Assembly: GCF_003711105.1 (NCBI RefSeq)
Contig: NZ_CP023865.1
Location: forward strand, 6,927,001 to 6,991,000
Direction of reading: 5' to 3'
DNA length: 64,000 nucleotides
From: Actinoplanes teichomyceticus ATCC 31121
Lineage (GTDB): Bacteria > Actinomycetota > Actinomycetes > Mycobacteriales > Micromonosporaceae
Below, piece by piece: positions 34,817 through 43,439 of this stretch. Under the pieces are notes generated by a model. That model ran no database searches and was not told the DNA's origin. It saw only the letters and a list, made by a program, of their open reading frames with translations. Position 1 is the stretch's first letter, and each line of letters begins with the position of its first letter. Position numbers and translations under genes: made by a program.

Positions 34817-35866
34817 TCAGAACAATTCGATGAACGGTTCGGTGCCGTTCTGCGCGGTCGCGCCGGTCTGCTCCGCGTGGGTGTGCCGCTGCCGCGCCAT
34901 GACGTGCCTGGCGCGCAGGTCCTCCACGTCGATGGCGCGTTGCCGGACCTCGTCGGCGTCGACTTCGCCGCGCGCGTACGCGGCGACGTCCTCGCACTGC
35001 CGGCGCACGTCCGCCACGGCGTTCCCGACATGTTCCAGCATCTGCCGGCTGATGTCCTGGAACTGCACGTGGCCGACCGCGCCGGTGGTCTCCGTGGTGA
35101 GCGCGTCCGAGCTCTGCTGCACCTGCCGGGCCGCGGTGACGGTGTCCCGCAGGATGCCGCTGACCATCTGCGACATTTCCCGCTGGGCGTTCGCGATGCC
35201 GCCGAGCCGGCGCGTCATCGCGGTGTCCTCCTTCATCGGCGGGGTCTCCCGGCCCGCGTCGAAGTGGCTGTCGTCGGAGAGCACCGCGTCCAGCTTGGCG
35301 GTCAGGTCGGCGATGCTGCTGCCGATGCCCTGCGCCGCCTCGGACGAACGGTGGGCCAGCTTGCGCACCTCGTCGGCGACGACCGAGAAGCCCTCGCCGG
35401 CGTCCCCGGCCCGGACCGCCTCGATCATCGCGTTCAGCGCCAGGATGTTGGTGGCCCGGCTGACCTCCTCGATCTGCGTGACGTGCTGGTTCAGCTCACG
35501 CATCTGGTCGACGAGCGCCCGGATCTGGTGGTCGCGGTACAGGAAGTAGGAGATCAGTCGTCCGACCAGCTGGTCGTTGGAGGCGCTCACCTGGCTGAGC
35601 TCGGTCTCGGTGCGGCTGAGGGTGCCGGCGAGCTGGGACACGTCGCCGGCCATCACCTCCGCCAGGGAATCCACCTTGACGAGCTGCTGCAGGATGCCAC
35701 GCGCGGCCTCGTTGGTCTGGTCGATGACGTCGCGCACATGGCCGTCGATCACGTCGCAGTAGGACGGGACCGGCTGCAGCGCTTCGGCCACGACGTCTCC
35801 GCGTACGCCCTGCTCAGCCGGTTCGGGCGGCGAGGTGGGGGCGAACCTGCGGAGAAGGCTGGGCAT
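34817..35866 (-). CDS. Soluble methyl-accepting chemotaxis protein
   Basis: 349 residues, no transmembrane helix and no recognisable ligand domain. The kinase-control hairpin is at about 136-172: [37 protein letters not shown]. Flanking coiled coils are short (about 100 residues each side). A second conserved patch, [16 protein letters not shown], is of the type seen in soluble receptors of chemosensory systems that do not drive flagella. It probably docks on CheA/CheW in the cytoplasm. Confidence 0.88.
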   Translation of the reverse strand: MPSLLRRFAPTSPPEPAEQGVRGDVVAEALQPVPSYCDVIDGHVRDVIDQTNEAARGILQQLVKVDSLAEVMAGDVSQLAGTLSRTETELSQVSASNDQLVGRLISYFLYRDHQIRALVDQMRELNQHVTQIEEVSRATNILALNAMIEAVRAGDAGEGFSVVADEVRKLAHRSSEAAQGIGSSIADLTAKLDAVLSDDSHFDAGRETPPMKEDTAMTRRLGGIANAQREMSQMVSGILRDTVTAARQVQQSSDALTTETTGAVGHVQFQDISRQMLEHVGNAVADVRRQCEDVAAYARGEVDADEVRQRAIDVEDLRARHVMARQRHTHAEQTGATAQNGTEPFIELF

Positions 35867-35896
35867 GGGAACCTCCGTTGCGGTGGGACGAGCGGG

Positions 35897-36268
35897 TCAG
35901 GCGCCGGGCAGTACCTGCTTGATGACGCCGAGCAGCTGGTCCGGCCCGACCGGCTTGACCAGCCAGCCGGTGGCGCCGGCGTTCTTCGCCTCGACCCGCT
36001 TGGACTGCTCCGACTCGGTGGTCAGCATCAGAATCGGCGTGAACCGCATACCCGGGGTCTTGCGGGCCTCACGGGCGAAGGTGATCCCGTCCATCTGGGG
36101 CATGTTGACGTCGCTGATGATCAGGTTCGGCTTCACGCCCCGGCCCAGCTTGTCCAGCGCCTCCTTGCCGTGGCCGGCGGTCTCCACCGCGTACCCGGCC
36201 TTGGTGAGGATCGCCTTCAGGCTCATCAGCATGGTGGCGGAGTCGTCGACGAGCATCACGGTGGTCAT
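35897..36268 (-). CDS. cheY: CheY-type single-domain response regulator (distal)
   Basis: 123 residues, receiver only: acidic pair D8/D9, phospho-acceptor D53 (IISDVNMPQMDG), T in LMLTTES and K in GWLVKPVGP. ATG 36268 overlaps the STAS-like gene stop by four bases (ATGA). It presumably carries the phosphoryl signal from CheA. Confidence 0.92.
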   Translation of the reverse strand: MTTVMLVDDSATMLMSLKAILTKAGYAVETAGHGKEALDKLGRGVKPNLIISDVNMPQMDGITFAREARKTPGMRFTPILMLTTESEQSKRVEAKNAGATGWLVKPVGPDQLLGVIKQVLPGA

Positions 36269-36540
36269 GGTGGTTCGGTCCCCTGTCGGCCGTTGTCGCC
36301 CCTGCTCCCGCTGAGCAGCGGCAGCACCCGGGTCGCCAGGAAGGCGTCTCGCGGTGCTGCTGAAATCTTCGGCCGGAAAAGCAGCAATGCCTGGAGTGCG
36401 CCGGTGTGCAGATGGTTGCATCGGCGCAGGCTGACCCGCGGTTTCCGGGTGGAGCGCAGCCAGCCGACCAACTGCTCCACCTCGTCGACGGTGATCACGC
36501 CGATCAGCGTGGCGTTCTCGTCATGCAACTCGAGCGGCAA
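36265..36540 (-). CDS. Small STAS-like protein
   Basis: 91 residues: TLIGVITVDEVEQLVGWLRSTRKPRVSLRRCNHLHTGALQALLLFRPKI has the beta-alpha-beta rhythm of a STAS domain, though the usual D-SS motif is absent. The start is TTG 36540: AAGGAGG lies nine bases upstream and no ATG/GTG is in frame before the conserved part. It overlaps the end of cheA by 20 bases and cheY by four. Role in the array unknown. Confidence 0.65.
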   Translation of the reverse strand: MPLELHDENATLIGVITVDEVEQLVGWLRSTRKPRVSLRRCNHLHTGALQALLLFRPKISAAPRDAFLATRVLPLLSGSRGDNGRQGTEPP

Positions 36541-38884
36541 GGCCGAGCACCTCCTTCAGGTTCAGCACCAGCAGCACCAGGCCGTCGCCGAGCAGCGCGG
36601 TGCCGGAGAACTCGTCGGCGTAGGCCAGCAGGCCCTCCATCGGCTTCAGGATCACGTCGACCTCGCGGTGGAACTGCTCGACCAGCAGCCCGATCCGCTG
36701 CCCGTTGACCGACACCACGAGCACCGCGCGGTCCGCCCGCGGGTCCGGCGACCACGGCATCTCCAAAGTCCGGGCCAGGTCGATCACCGGCACCACCTCG
36801 CCCCGCATCACCACCACGTCCTGGTGCAGCACCCGGCCCACGTCGGCGGCCGGCACCCGCACCGTCTCGACCACCAGGTCGACCGGGATGCCGAACCGCT
36901 GCCCGGCCACGCTGACCACCATCACCTGGGTGACCGCCATGGACAGCGGCAGCCGCAGCCGGGCGGTGGTGCCGGCGCCGAGCTCGGAGCGCATGGTGAC
37001 GGCGCCGCCGAGCTTCTCGACGCTGGCCCGGACCGCGTCCATCCCGACGCCCCGCCCGGACAGGTCGGAGATCTGCTCGGCGGTCGAGAACCCCGGCCGG
37101 AACACCAGGTTGACCGCGTCGGCGTCGCTCAGCGACTCCAGCTCCTCCTCCGAGATCAGGCCCTTCTCGTACGCCTTGCGTTTGACCCGTTCCGGATCCA
37201 CGCCCCGCCCGTCGTCGGTCACCTCGACCAGCACCGCGTCGCCGTCGGCCACCGCGGCCAGGGTGAGCCGCGCGGCGCCCGGCTTGCCGGCCTCGGCCCG
37301 CTCCCGCGGGGTCTCGATGCCGTGGTCGAGGCTGTTGCGCACCAGGTGCACCAGCGGGTCGGCGAGCGCCTCGATGACGTCCTTGTCGGCCATCGTGTCC
37401 TCGCCCTCGGTGACCAGCTCGACGGTCTTGCCGAGGCGCCGGCTCAGGTCGCGGACCAGCCGGGGGAAGCGGCCGAACGCCACCGACAGCGGCAGCATCC
37501 GGATGTCCATCACGGCCGCCTGCAACTCCTCGGCGATCCGGTGCAGGCCGGCGTACTGGTCCTTGATCCGGCGGCTGAGCGTCCGGCTGCCGAACTCCTC
37601 CTCGGCCGCGGCGGCCAGGAAGGTGAGCCCGTTCTTGGCCACGTTCAACTCGCCGACCAGCTCCATCAGCCGGTCCACCTTCTCCTGGTCGACCTTGAGC
37701 ACCCGGGTGCCGACCTGCCCGCCCGCGTCGTCGGCCCGGCCGGCCGGCTCCGCGACCGCGGCCGGCGGGGCGGCCAGCGCGGCCGTGACCGGCGGGTCGA
37801 CCGCCGGCGGGGTGGCGGCCGGCTCGACCGGCGCGCGGCCGAGCACGCCCTCCACCGCGGCGTTCACCGCCTCCCGGTCCGCGCCGGCCAGATCCAGTGG
37901 GACACCGAGCGCGTGTGCCGCCGCGGTCACCGAGCCGATCAGGGCCAGCAGCTGGGTGCCGGTCGGCTCGCCGACGGCCAGGGTGCGGTGCGCGGCGGCG
38001 AGCACCGCCCGCGCGTCGGCGGCCAGCTCGGCGTCCACGTGCAGCGGCTCGGTGGCCGGGGCGGGCGCCGGGGCGGCCTCCGGCTCCGGTTCGCCCTCCA
38101 GGTGCCGGTGGATCGCGGCGGCGTCCAGCTCGACGACGTCGACCTGGTCGGCGACGTAGCGGAAGAGGTGCGTCAGCTCGCCCACGGCGGCCCGGGTGGC
38201 GAGCACGAAGGAGAGCAGGCAGGCGTACTCGTCGTAGTCGTCGCGCGGCGGCCAGACCCGCGGGCCGAGCACCGCGAGCTTGTCCAGGCCGGGCACCTGG
38301 CGGACCAGGTACAGCGGGTCCTCGGCGCGGAAGAAGCAGTCCCGGTCCGGCAGGTAGCGGACGAACCGCAGGGTGGCCGAGGTGGTGTCCAGCCAGGCGG
38401 CGGTCTCGATCAGCCATTCGGTGCCCAGCTCGGCGAGCCAGTCCGGGGGCGGGTCGATCGGGCGTACCGGAGCGGGCCGCTCCGCGGCGGCGGCGGGCTC
38501 ACCGCCGAGCGGGGCCCGCAACCTGGTGATCAGTCCGGCCGCGTCCTGGCCGGCGGTGGCCGGCAGCCGCTCGTGCGCGGTGACGTGCGCCAGCCAGCCG
38601 CGGATCAGGTCGAACGCGGCCAGCAGGTCGTCGGTCATGCCGGAGTCGAGCGCGAGCCGGCCGCCGCGCACCGCGTCCAGCAGGTCCTCGGCCGCGTGGG
38701 TGAGCCGGGTCAGCTCCGGGAAGTCGAACAGCCCCGACGAGCCCTTGAACGTGTGTGCCGCCCGGAACACCTCGTTGACCAGCTCCGGGTCGCCGGGGTT
38801 GCGTTCCAGCTGGAGCAGGCCGTCGTCGACCGAGGCGAGCAGGTCGTTCGCCTCGGCGAGGAACTGGGCGAGCAGCGGGTTCAT
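36521..38884 (-). CDS. cheA: Chemotaxis histidine kinase CheA
   Basis: 787 residues. HPt domain with H44 (RAAHTFKGSSGLFDF); a central region of about 280 residues that includes a non-canonical conserved-looking stretch (DRDCFFRAEDPLYLVRQVPG, about 185-205) in place of a recognisable CheY-binding P2; dimerisation helices near 395 (VDRLMELVGELNVAKNGL); HATPase with HLVRNSLDHGIETP (N), DDGRGVD (G1) and SGRGVGMDAV (G2); a C-terminal CheW-like domain (about 645-787). ATG 38884 overlaps the upstream cheY stop (ATGA). Confidence 0.95.
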   Translation of the reverse strand: MNPLLAQFLAEANDLLASVDDGLLQLERNPGDPELVNEVFRAAHTFKGSSGLFDFPELTRLTHAAEDLLDAVRGGRLALDSGMTDDLLAAFDLIRGWLAHVTAHERLPATAGQDAAGLITRLRAPLGGEPAAAAERPAPVRPIDPPPDWLAELGTEWLIETAAWLDTTSATLRFVRYLPDRDCFFRAEDPLYLVRQVPGLDKLAVLGPRVWPPRDDYDEYACLLSFVLATRAAVGELTHLFRYVADQVDVVELDAAAIHRHLEGEPEPEAAPAPAPATEPLHVDAELAADARAVLAAAHRTLAVGEPTGTQLLALIGSVTAAAHALGVPLDLAGADREAVNAAVEGVLGRAPVEPAATPPAVDPPVTAALAAPPAAVAEPAGRADDAGGQVGTRVLKVDQEKVDRLMELVGELNVAKNGLTFLAAAAEEEFGSRTLSRRIKDQYAGLHRIAEELQAAVMDIRMLPLSVAFGRFPRLVRDLSRRLGKTVELVTEGEDTMADKDVIEALADPLVHLVRNSLDHGIETPRERAEAGKPGAARLTLAAVADGDAVLVEVTDDGRGVDPERVKRKAYEKGLISEEELESLSDADAVNLVFRPGFSTAEQISDLSGRGVGMDAVRASVEKLGGAVTMRSELGAGTTARLRLPLSMAVTQVMVVSVAGQRFGIPVDLVVETVRVPAADVGRVLHQDVVVMRGEVVPVIDLARTLEMPWSPDPRADRAVLVVSVNGQRIGLLVEQFHREVDVILKPMEGLLAYADEFSGTALLGDGLVLLVLNLKEVLGLAARVA

Positions 38885-39279
38885 GCCACCGGGCCCTTCG
38901 CCGCGGTCAGCATCGTGGCGACCCGGACCAGACGCTCCGCGCCGACCGGTTTGACCAGGTAGAGGTTCGCGCCGGCCTGGTACGCCCGGTCGGCGTCCCC
39001 GGGCCGGTCCTCGGTGCTGATCATCAGCACCGGGGCGGCCGTCCCGACGGCCTCCGAGCGCAGCGTCTCCACGCACGTGTAGCCGTTCATCTTGGGCATG
39101 TTGACGTCCACCACGAACAGGTCGAACGGGGTGCTCATGGCCGCCTCCACGGCCTCCAGCCCGTTCGCCGCCTCGGCGACCTCGAATCCGGCGTCGCGCA
39201 GCAGGCTGGTGTGGTAGAGCCGCACGGTGGCGGCGTCGTCGACGACGAGCACCCGGGGATGCGTGGTCTCCGCGGTCAT
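38881..39279 (-). CDS. cheY: CheY-type response regulator (proximal)
   Basis: 132-residue receiver: D14/D15, phospho-acceptor D58 (FVVDVNMPKMNG), S in VLMISTED and K in LYLVKPVG. Its ATG overlaps the cheR stop (TGATG) and its stop overlaps the cheA start. Two separate CheY proteins in one operon suggest one output and one phosphate sink, as known in systems lacking CheZ. Confidence 0.92.
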   Translation of the reverse strand: MTAETTHPRVLVVDDAATVRLYHTSLLRDAGFEVAEAANGLEAVEAAMSTPFDLFVVDVNMPKMNGYTCVETLRSEAVGTAAPVLMISTEDRPGDADRAYQAGANLYLVKPVGAERLVRVATMLTAAKGPVA

Positions 39280-40151
39280 CAGTTGGCTCCGGTCGGTCTC
39301 TGGTAGACGATGCCCTCCGGCAGGCGGGTCGGGGTGAAGATCGGCGAGATCCGGCTCATCGACTCGGAGTGCCCGAGGAAGAGGTACCCGCCCGGGCGCA
39401 GCGCGCCGTACAGGTTCTCGGCGGCCCGGCGGCTGGAGAGCTCGTCGAAGTAGATCAGCACGTTGCGGCAGAAGATCACGTCGTAGTCGCGGAACGCGCG
39501 CATCGACGCGGTGTCGCAGACGTTCACCCGGTGCAGGGTCACCGCGCTGCGGATGCCATCGTCGACCTGGTGGCGGCCGGACCCGACCGGCACGAAGTAC
39601 TTGTTCAGCCAGGCCTTGGGCACCCGTTGCAGGGAGCGCTCGCCGTAACTGGCGTGCGCCGCCTTGGCCAGCACCGCGCTGTCGATGTCCGCGCCGTGGA
39701 TCTCCACGTCCACGTGGTCGATCTGGTCCCACTCCTCCAGCAGGCGCAGCGCGATGGAGTACGGCTCCTCGCCGGTCGAGCACGGCAGGGACAGGATCTT
39801 GAGGGCGCCGGTGATCCGGCGCACCCCGCCACGGGCCGAAAGGACCTGCGGCAGGACCGTGCTCAGCAGCGCATCGAACTGGTAGTCCTCGCGCAGGAAG
39901 TACGTCTCGTTGACGGTCAGCTGGTTGATCAGCTCCTGCAGCAGCTCCGACCGGTCCCGGGTGCGCAGCGCGGCGAACCAGCTGGCGAACGTGCTGTGCG
40001 AGGAGTTGCGGATGCACGCCTCCACCCGCTTGTCGACGAAGTACCGCTTGCCCGCGGTGAAGTGGATGCCGGTGCGCTTGTAGAAGTACTCGGTGAACCT
40101 CGCGAAGTCGGCGTCGGACAGGCCGGCGCCGGTGCTCGTCGCGTCGGCCAT
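39279..40151 (-). CDS. cheR: Chemoreceptor glutamate methyltransferase CheR
   Basis: 290 residues. N-terminal helical domain (FTEYFYKRTGIHFTAGKRYFVDKRV), NETYFLREDYQF, SAM site LPCSTGEEPYSIALRL and DVIFCRNVLIYFD. Methylates glutamates on the MCPs using SAM. No TPR extension. ATG 40151 overlaps the HEAT gene stop by one base (TGATG). Confidence 0.94.
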   Translation of the reverse strand: MADATSTGAGLSDADFARFTEYFYKRTGIHFTAGKRYFVDKRVEACIRNSSHSTFASWFAALRTRDRSELLQELINQLTVNETYFLREDYQFDALLSTVLPQVLSARGGVRRITGALKILSLPCSTGEEPYSIALRLLEEWDQIDHVDVEIHGADIDSAVLAKAAHASYGERSLQRVPKAWLNKYFVPVGSGRHQVDDGIRSAVTLHRVNVCDTASMRAFRDYDVIFCRNVLIYFDELSSRRAAENLYGALRPGGYLFLGHSESMSRISPIFTPTRLPEGIVYQRPTGAN

Positions 40152-40774
40152 CACGCCGTACCGGCCAGCCGGGGCAACGCCGAGCGGACGGTGAACTGCA
40201 GGAACGGGTCGTCGGGAAAGCGCCGGGCGGCGGCTTGCAGGACCGGGACGTGCTCGGCTGTGGCGGCGGGCAGCAGCGCGTCGATGGCCGCGGTGACCAC
40301 GTTCGCGTGCGGATCCTCGTCGATCATCCGGGCCAGCCAGGACTGGGCGTCCGGGTGCGGCAGGTCGGCGAGGACCATGGCGGTCATCACCCGTACGTCG
40401 TGATCCGGCGCCGCGAGCAGGTCCGGTATCAGCGCGGGCGTCGAGCGCGGCATGGTGGCCAGCGCCTCCGCCACCGCGGTACGCAGGCCGGCCTCGTCGC
40501 TGGCCAGGTGCACCGCCAGACCGGCGGCCACCGCCTCGGTGTCGTGCGCGGCCAGCGTGGTCAGCACCGCGTCGCGGACCCGCGGCTCCTGCTCGGGCCC
40601 GAGCCGGGCCAGCAGCTCGGGCACCGCCTCGGGCATCCCGTCCAGGTCCAGCGCCGCCTCCCGGCGCCGCTCCGGGTCCGGGTCGTCGAGCCGCCGGATC
40701 AACTCGTCGGGCGTCGCCGACGGCGGCGCGGGCTCCTCGGGCGACTGCGGGATCTGCTTGCGGACCAGTCCCAT
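40151..40774 (-). CDS. HEAT-repeat protein
   Basis: 207 residues, four to five HEAT-like helical pairs (RRREAALDLDGMPEAVPELLARL, RVRDAVLTTLAAHDTEAVAAGL, GLRTAVAEALATMPRSTPALIPDLL, DVRVMTAMVLADLPHPDAQSWL). A scaffold, likely binding CheR or CheB between whose genes it lies. ATG 40774 with GGAAGGGG upstream. HEAT proteins are known accessory parts of some chemosensory operons. Confidence 0.85.
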   Translation of the reverse strand: MGLVRKQIPQSPEEPAPPSATPDELIRRLDDPDPERRREAALDLDGMPEAVPELLARLGPEQEPRVRDAVLTTLAAHDTEAVAAGLAVHLASDEAGLRTAVAEALATMPRSTPALIPDLLAAPDHDVRVMTAMVLADLPHPDAQSWLARMIDEDPHANVVTAAIDALLPAATAEHVPVLQAAARRFPDDPFLQFTVRSALPRLAGTA

Positions 40775-40797
40775 AGTGATCAACCCCTTCCGCGCGA

Positions 40798-41850
40798 TCA
40801 GCGCACCCAGTCGGCGAGCCGGTCGGCGATCTCGTAGGCGGGCAGCACCTCGGTGGCCCCGCCCCGGCGGGCCAGCTCGCCGGGCATCCCCCAGACCACC
40901 GCGGTCTCCTCACTCTCGGCGATGGTCCGTCCGCCACCGGCCTCGACCGCGGCCATCTCGGCCGCGCCGTCGTCACCCATGCCGGTCAGCAGCACGCAGA
41001 CCAGCCGTTGCGGATCGATGTGGCGCCGGGCGGAGGCCACCATCCGGTCCACGCTGGGATGCCAGCGGTACTCCGGGGCGGCCGGCACCGACTTCACGAT
41101 CAGTCCGTCGGTACGCCGGGCCACCACCACGTCGGCGCCACCCCGGCCGATGTAGACGTTGCCGCGGCGGACCGTCATGATCCGGGCGACCTCGTGCACG
41201 CCCAGCGCGCACTCCTCGTTGAGCCGGCGGGCCAGCGCCGCGGTGAACGAGGCCGGGATGTGCTGGGCCAGCACCACCGGGGCGCCGAGCGTGCCGGGCA
41301 GCCGGGGCAGCAGCTCGGACAGCAGCGCCGGGCCGCCGGTGGACGAGCCGATCAGCACCAGGTCGACCACCCGTCGCGCGCCCGGTGGCGGCCGCTCGGC
41401 GACCGGCGCGGCGGCCCGCATCCGGGCGGCCGGCCCGCCGGCGCGCTTCAGCTTGGCCTTGGCCGCGCCGCGCACCTTGCGCACCAGCTCGGTGGAGACC
41501 TCGTCGATGTTGAGCGACACGGTGCCGCCCGGCTTGGGTACGTAGTCGACCGCGCCCAGTTGCAGGGCCTCCAGCGTGACCAGGGCGTTGTGCTCGGTCA
41601 GCGAGGAGACCATGACCACCGGCGTGGGCTGCCTCTCCATGATCCTGGCGAGGCAGGTCAGCCCGTCCATCTCCGGCATGTTGACGTCCAGGGTCACCAC
41701 GTCCGGGCGTAACCGGTCCAGCTGCTCCAGCGCGTCGAGGCCGTTGCGGGCGGTGTGCACCTCGAAGTCGCCGGCGTCGGCCAGCATGCCCTTGAGCGCC
41801 CGGCGCATCAGCGCGGAGTCGTCGACGACCAGTACCGACGTGGGTGCCAC
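40798..41850 (-). CDS. cheB: Chemoreceptor methylesterase CheB
   Basis: 350 residues. Receiver domain with D55 (TLDVNMPEMDG) and KPGG, a 30-residue linker, and the methylesterase domain with S170 (LIGSSTGGP), H197 (LAQHIPASF) and the aspartate in LLTGMGDDGA. Removes methyl groups added by CheR when phosphorylated. GTG 41850 with GGGAGG five bases upstream. Confidence 0.95.
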   Translation of the reverse strand: MAPTSVLVVDDSALMRRALKGMLADAGDFEVHTARNGLDALEQLDRLRPDVVTLDVNMPEMDGLTCLARIMERQPTPVVMVSSLTEHNALVTLEALQLGAVDYVPKPGGTVSLNIDEVSTELVRKVRGAAKAKLKRAGGPAARMRAAAPVAERPPPGARRVVDLVLIGSSTGGPALLSELLPRLPGTLGAPVVLAQHIPASFTAALARRLNEECALGVHEVARIMTVRRGNVYIGRGGADVVVARRTDGLIVKSVPAAPEYRWHPSVDRMVASARRHIDPQRLVCVLLTGMGDDGAAEMAAVEAGGGRTIAESEETAVVWGMPGELARRGGATEVLPAYEIADRLADWVR

Positions 41851-41862
41851 CCCGGCCTCCCG

Positions 41863-43419
41863 TCAGACCCCGGCGAGCGCTTCGTCGCCGACCGCCTCGC
41901 AGACCTCGGCCGCCATCGCGGCCTGCTCGGCCGCGAGCAACTGATCGACCTGGACGAGCAGGAGCATCCGCTGCTGCTCGGGCAGGTTCGCCACCCGGGA
42001 GATCACCCGGGCCTGCTCGGCGGACAGCTCCGGGGCCGGTTCCAGCACGTTGCGGCCGACCCGGGCGACCTCGGCGACCGAGTCGACGATGAACCCGGTC
42101 CGGGCGCCGCCGATGATCAGCACCACGATCCGCTGCCGCTCGTCGCGCTCGGTGCGCCCCAGCCCCAGCCGGGTCCGCAGGTCGACCACCGGCAGCACGC
42201 TGCCGCGCAGGTTGACCAGACCCTCCACGAACTCCAGCGACTTGGGCACCCGGATCAGCGCCTCCGGCACCCGGATGATCTCCTGCACCGCGTCGACGTC
42301 GACCGCGTACTCCTCGTCGTCCAGCCGGAACACCACGAACAGCTCCTCGTCGCCGCGCCCGTCGTCGGCCACCTGGATCGGCTGCGTGCTCATCTCCTGG
42401 TCGTCCTCCCGGTATCCGGCGAGCTCGTCGCGCACCTCGGGTGAGTCGAACATCCGGTTCACGCTGAGCACCGAGACCAGCCGCCTGCCGTCCTCCAGCC
42501 GGCACACCGACTCCACCTCGGTCACCCGGCCCGCCCCGGCCACCACCGCGGGCAGCGGGGCGACCAGATGGTGCGGCACCCGCAGCACCTCACGCACGGT
42601 GTCCATCACCACCCCCACCACGCCGCCGGCCAGCGACACCACGACGATCCGGTTCTGCGGCTGCAACGGGGTCACCGGCAGTCCGAAGACCTGCCGCATG
42701 CTGACCACCGGCAGCAGCCGGCCGCGCAGGTCGATCACGCCGAGCACCCGGCTGCCCGCGTTCGGCACGTGGCTGACCGACTCCGGGGCCTGCACGATCT
42801 CCTGCACCTGGTCGATCGGCAGGGCGTACTCCTGGCCCTCGACCGCGAAGCTGACCAGCTCCAGGGTGTCGTCGAGCTCGCCCTCCGGCTCGGCGGCGCC
42901 GGCCGTGCGGGCGGTCACCTCGCGCCCGCCGGCGCCCCGCTTCTCGGCCAGCCGGGCGAACTGGCTGCCGATCAGCCGGTCCACGTCGAGCACCGTGGTC
43001 ATCTCCCCGCCGTCCGACTTGATCACCCCGACCAGCACGTCGGAACGGAGGGTCGACTGCACCGCCTCGGCCGGCTCGACCGCCTGCGGATCGATGCTGA
43101 TCACGCTGGCCACCCGGTCCACCACGAAGCCGAGCGGCACCCCGCCGTCCACCACGATCACCCGGGTGGTCTCGTCGTGCGCCGCCGGCGCCATCGAGCA
43201 GCACAGCCGCAGACTGACCACGGGCAGCACCCGGCCGCGCAGGTTGGCGAGCCCTTCCAGGGACGGTGGCCCGAGCGGAACCTTCACCACCGCCGGCATC
43301 CGGATGATCTCCTGGACCCGGCGCATCGGGAAGGCGTACCGCTCCCCCGCCATGTCGAAGGTGACGTAGTCCGCGGTGTCCTCGTCGAGCTCCGCGACGT
43401 CGTCGATGCCGGCGCTCAT
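41863..43419 (-). CDS. Triple CheW-domain coupling protein
   Basis: 518 residues made of three CheW domains in tandem: about 17-155 (DYVTFDMAGERYAFPMRRVQEIIRMP ... LANLRGRVLPVVSLR), 185-330 (LVSFAVEGQEYALPIDQVQEIVQAP ... VIDLRGRLLPVVSMR) and 357-500 (FVVFRLDDEEYAVDVDAVQEIIRVP ... LVNLRGSVLPVVDLR). It couples MCPs to CheA; having three domains on one chain could crosslink the array. No single-domain CheW is present in the window. A chain of three intact domains is unusual. Confidence 0.93.
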   Translation of the reverse strand: MSAGIDDVAELDEDTADYVTFDMAGERYAFPMRRVQEIIRMPAVVKVPLGPPSLEGLANLRGRVLPVVSLRLCCSMAPAAHDETTRVIVVDGGVPLGFVVDRVASVISIDPQAVEPAEAVQSTLRSDVLVGVIKSDGGEMTTVLDVDRLIGSQFARLAEKRGAGGREVTARTAGAAEPEGELDDTLELVSFAVEGQEYALPIDQVQEIVQAPESVSHVPNAGSRVLGVIDLRGRLLPVVSMRQVFGLPVTPLQPQNRIVVVSLAGGVVGVVMDTVREVLRVPHHLVAPLPAVVAGAGRVTEVESVCRLEDGRRLVSVLSVNRMFDSPEVRDELAGYREDDQEMSTQPIQVADDGRGDEELFVVFRLDDEEYAVDVDAVQEIIRVPEALIRVPKSLEFVEGLVNLRGSVLPVVDLRTRLGLGRTERDERQRIVVLIIGGARTGFIVDSVAEVARVGRNVLEPAPELSAEQARVISRVANLPEQQRMLLLVQVDQLLAAEQAAMAAEVCEAVGDEALAGV

Positions 43420-43439
43420 CAGCTGGTGCCTCCCGCCGG

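Noticed and set aside
34502..38962. Plus-strand open frame of 1486 codons antisense to the chemosensory genes
   Set aside because: Arises from GC-rich third positions of cheA and the MCP gene on the other strand; composition is dominated by R, G, H and V with no family motif, and the minus-strand genes are certain.
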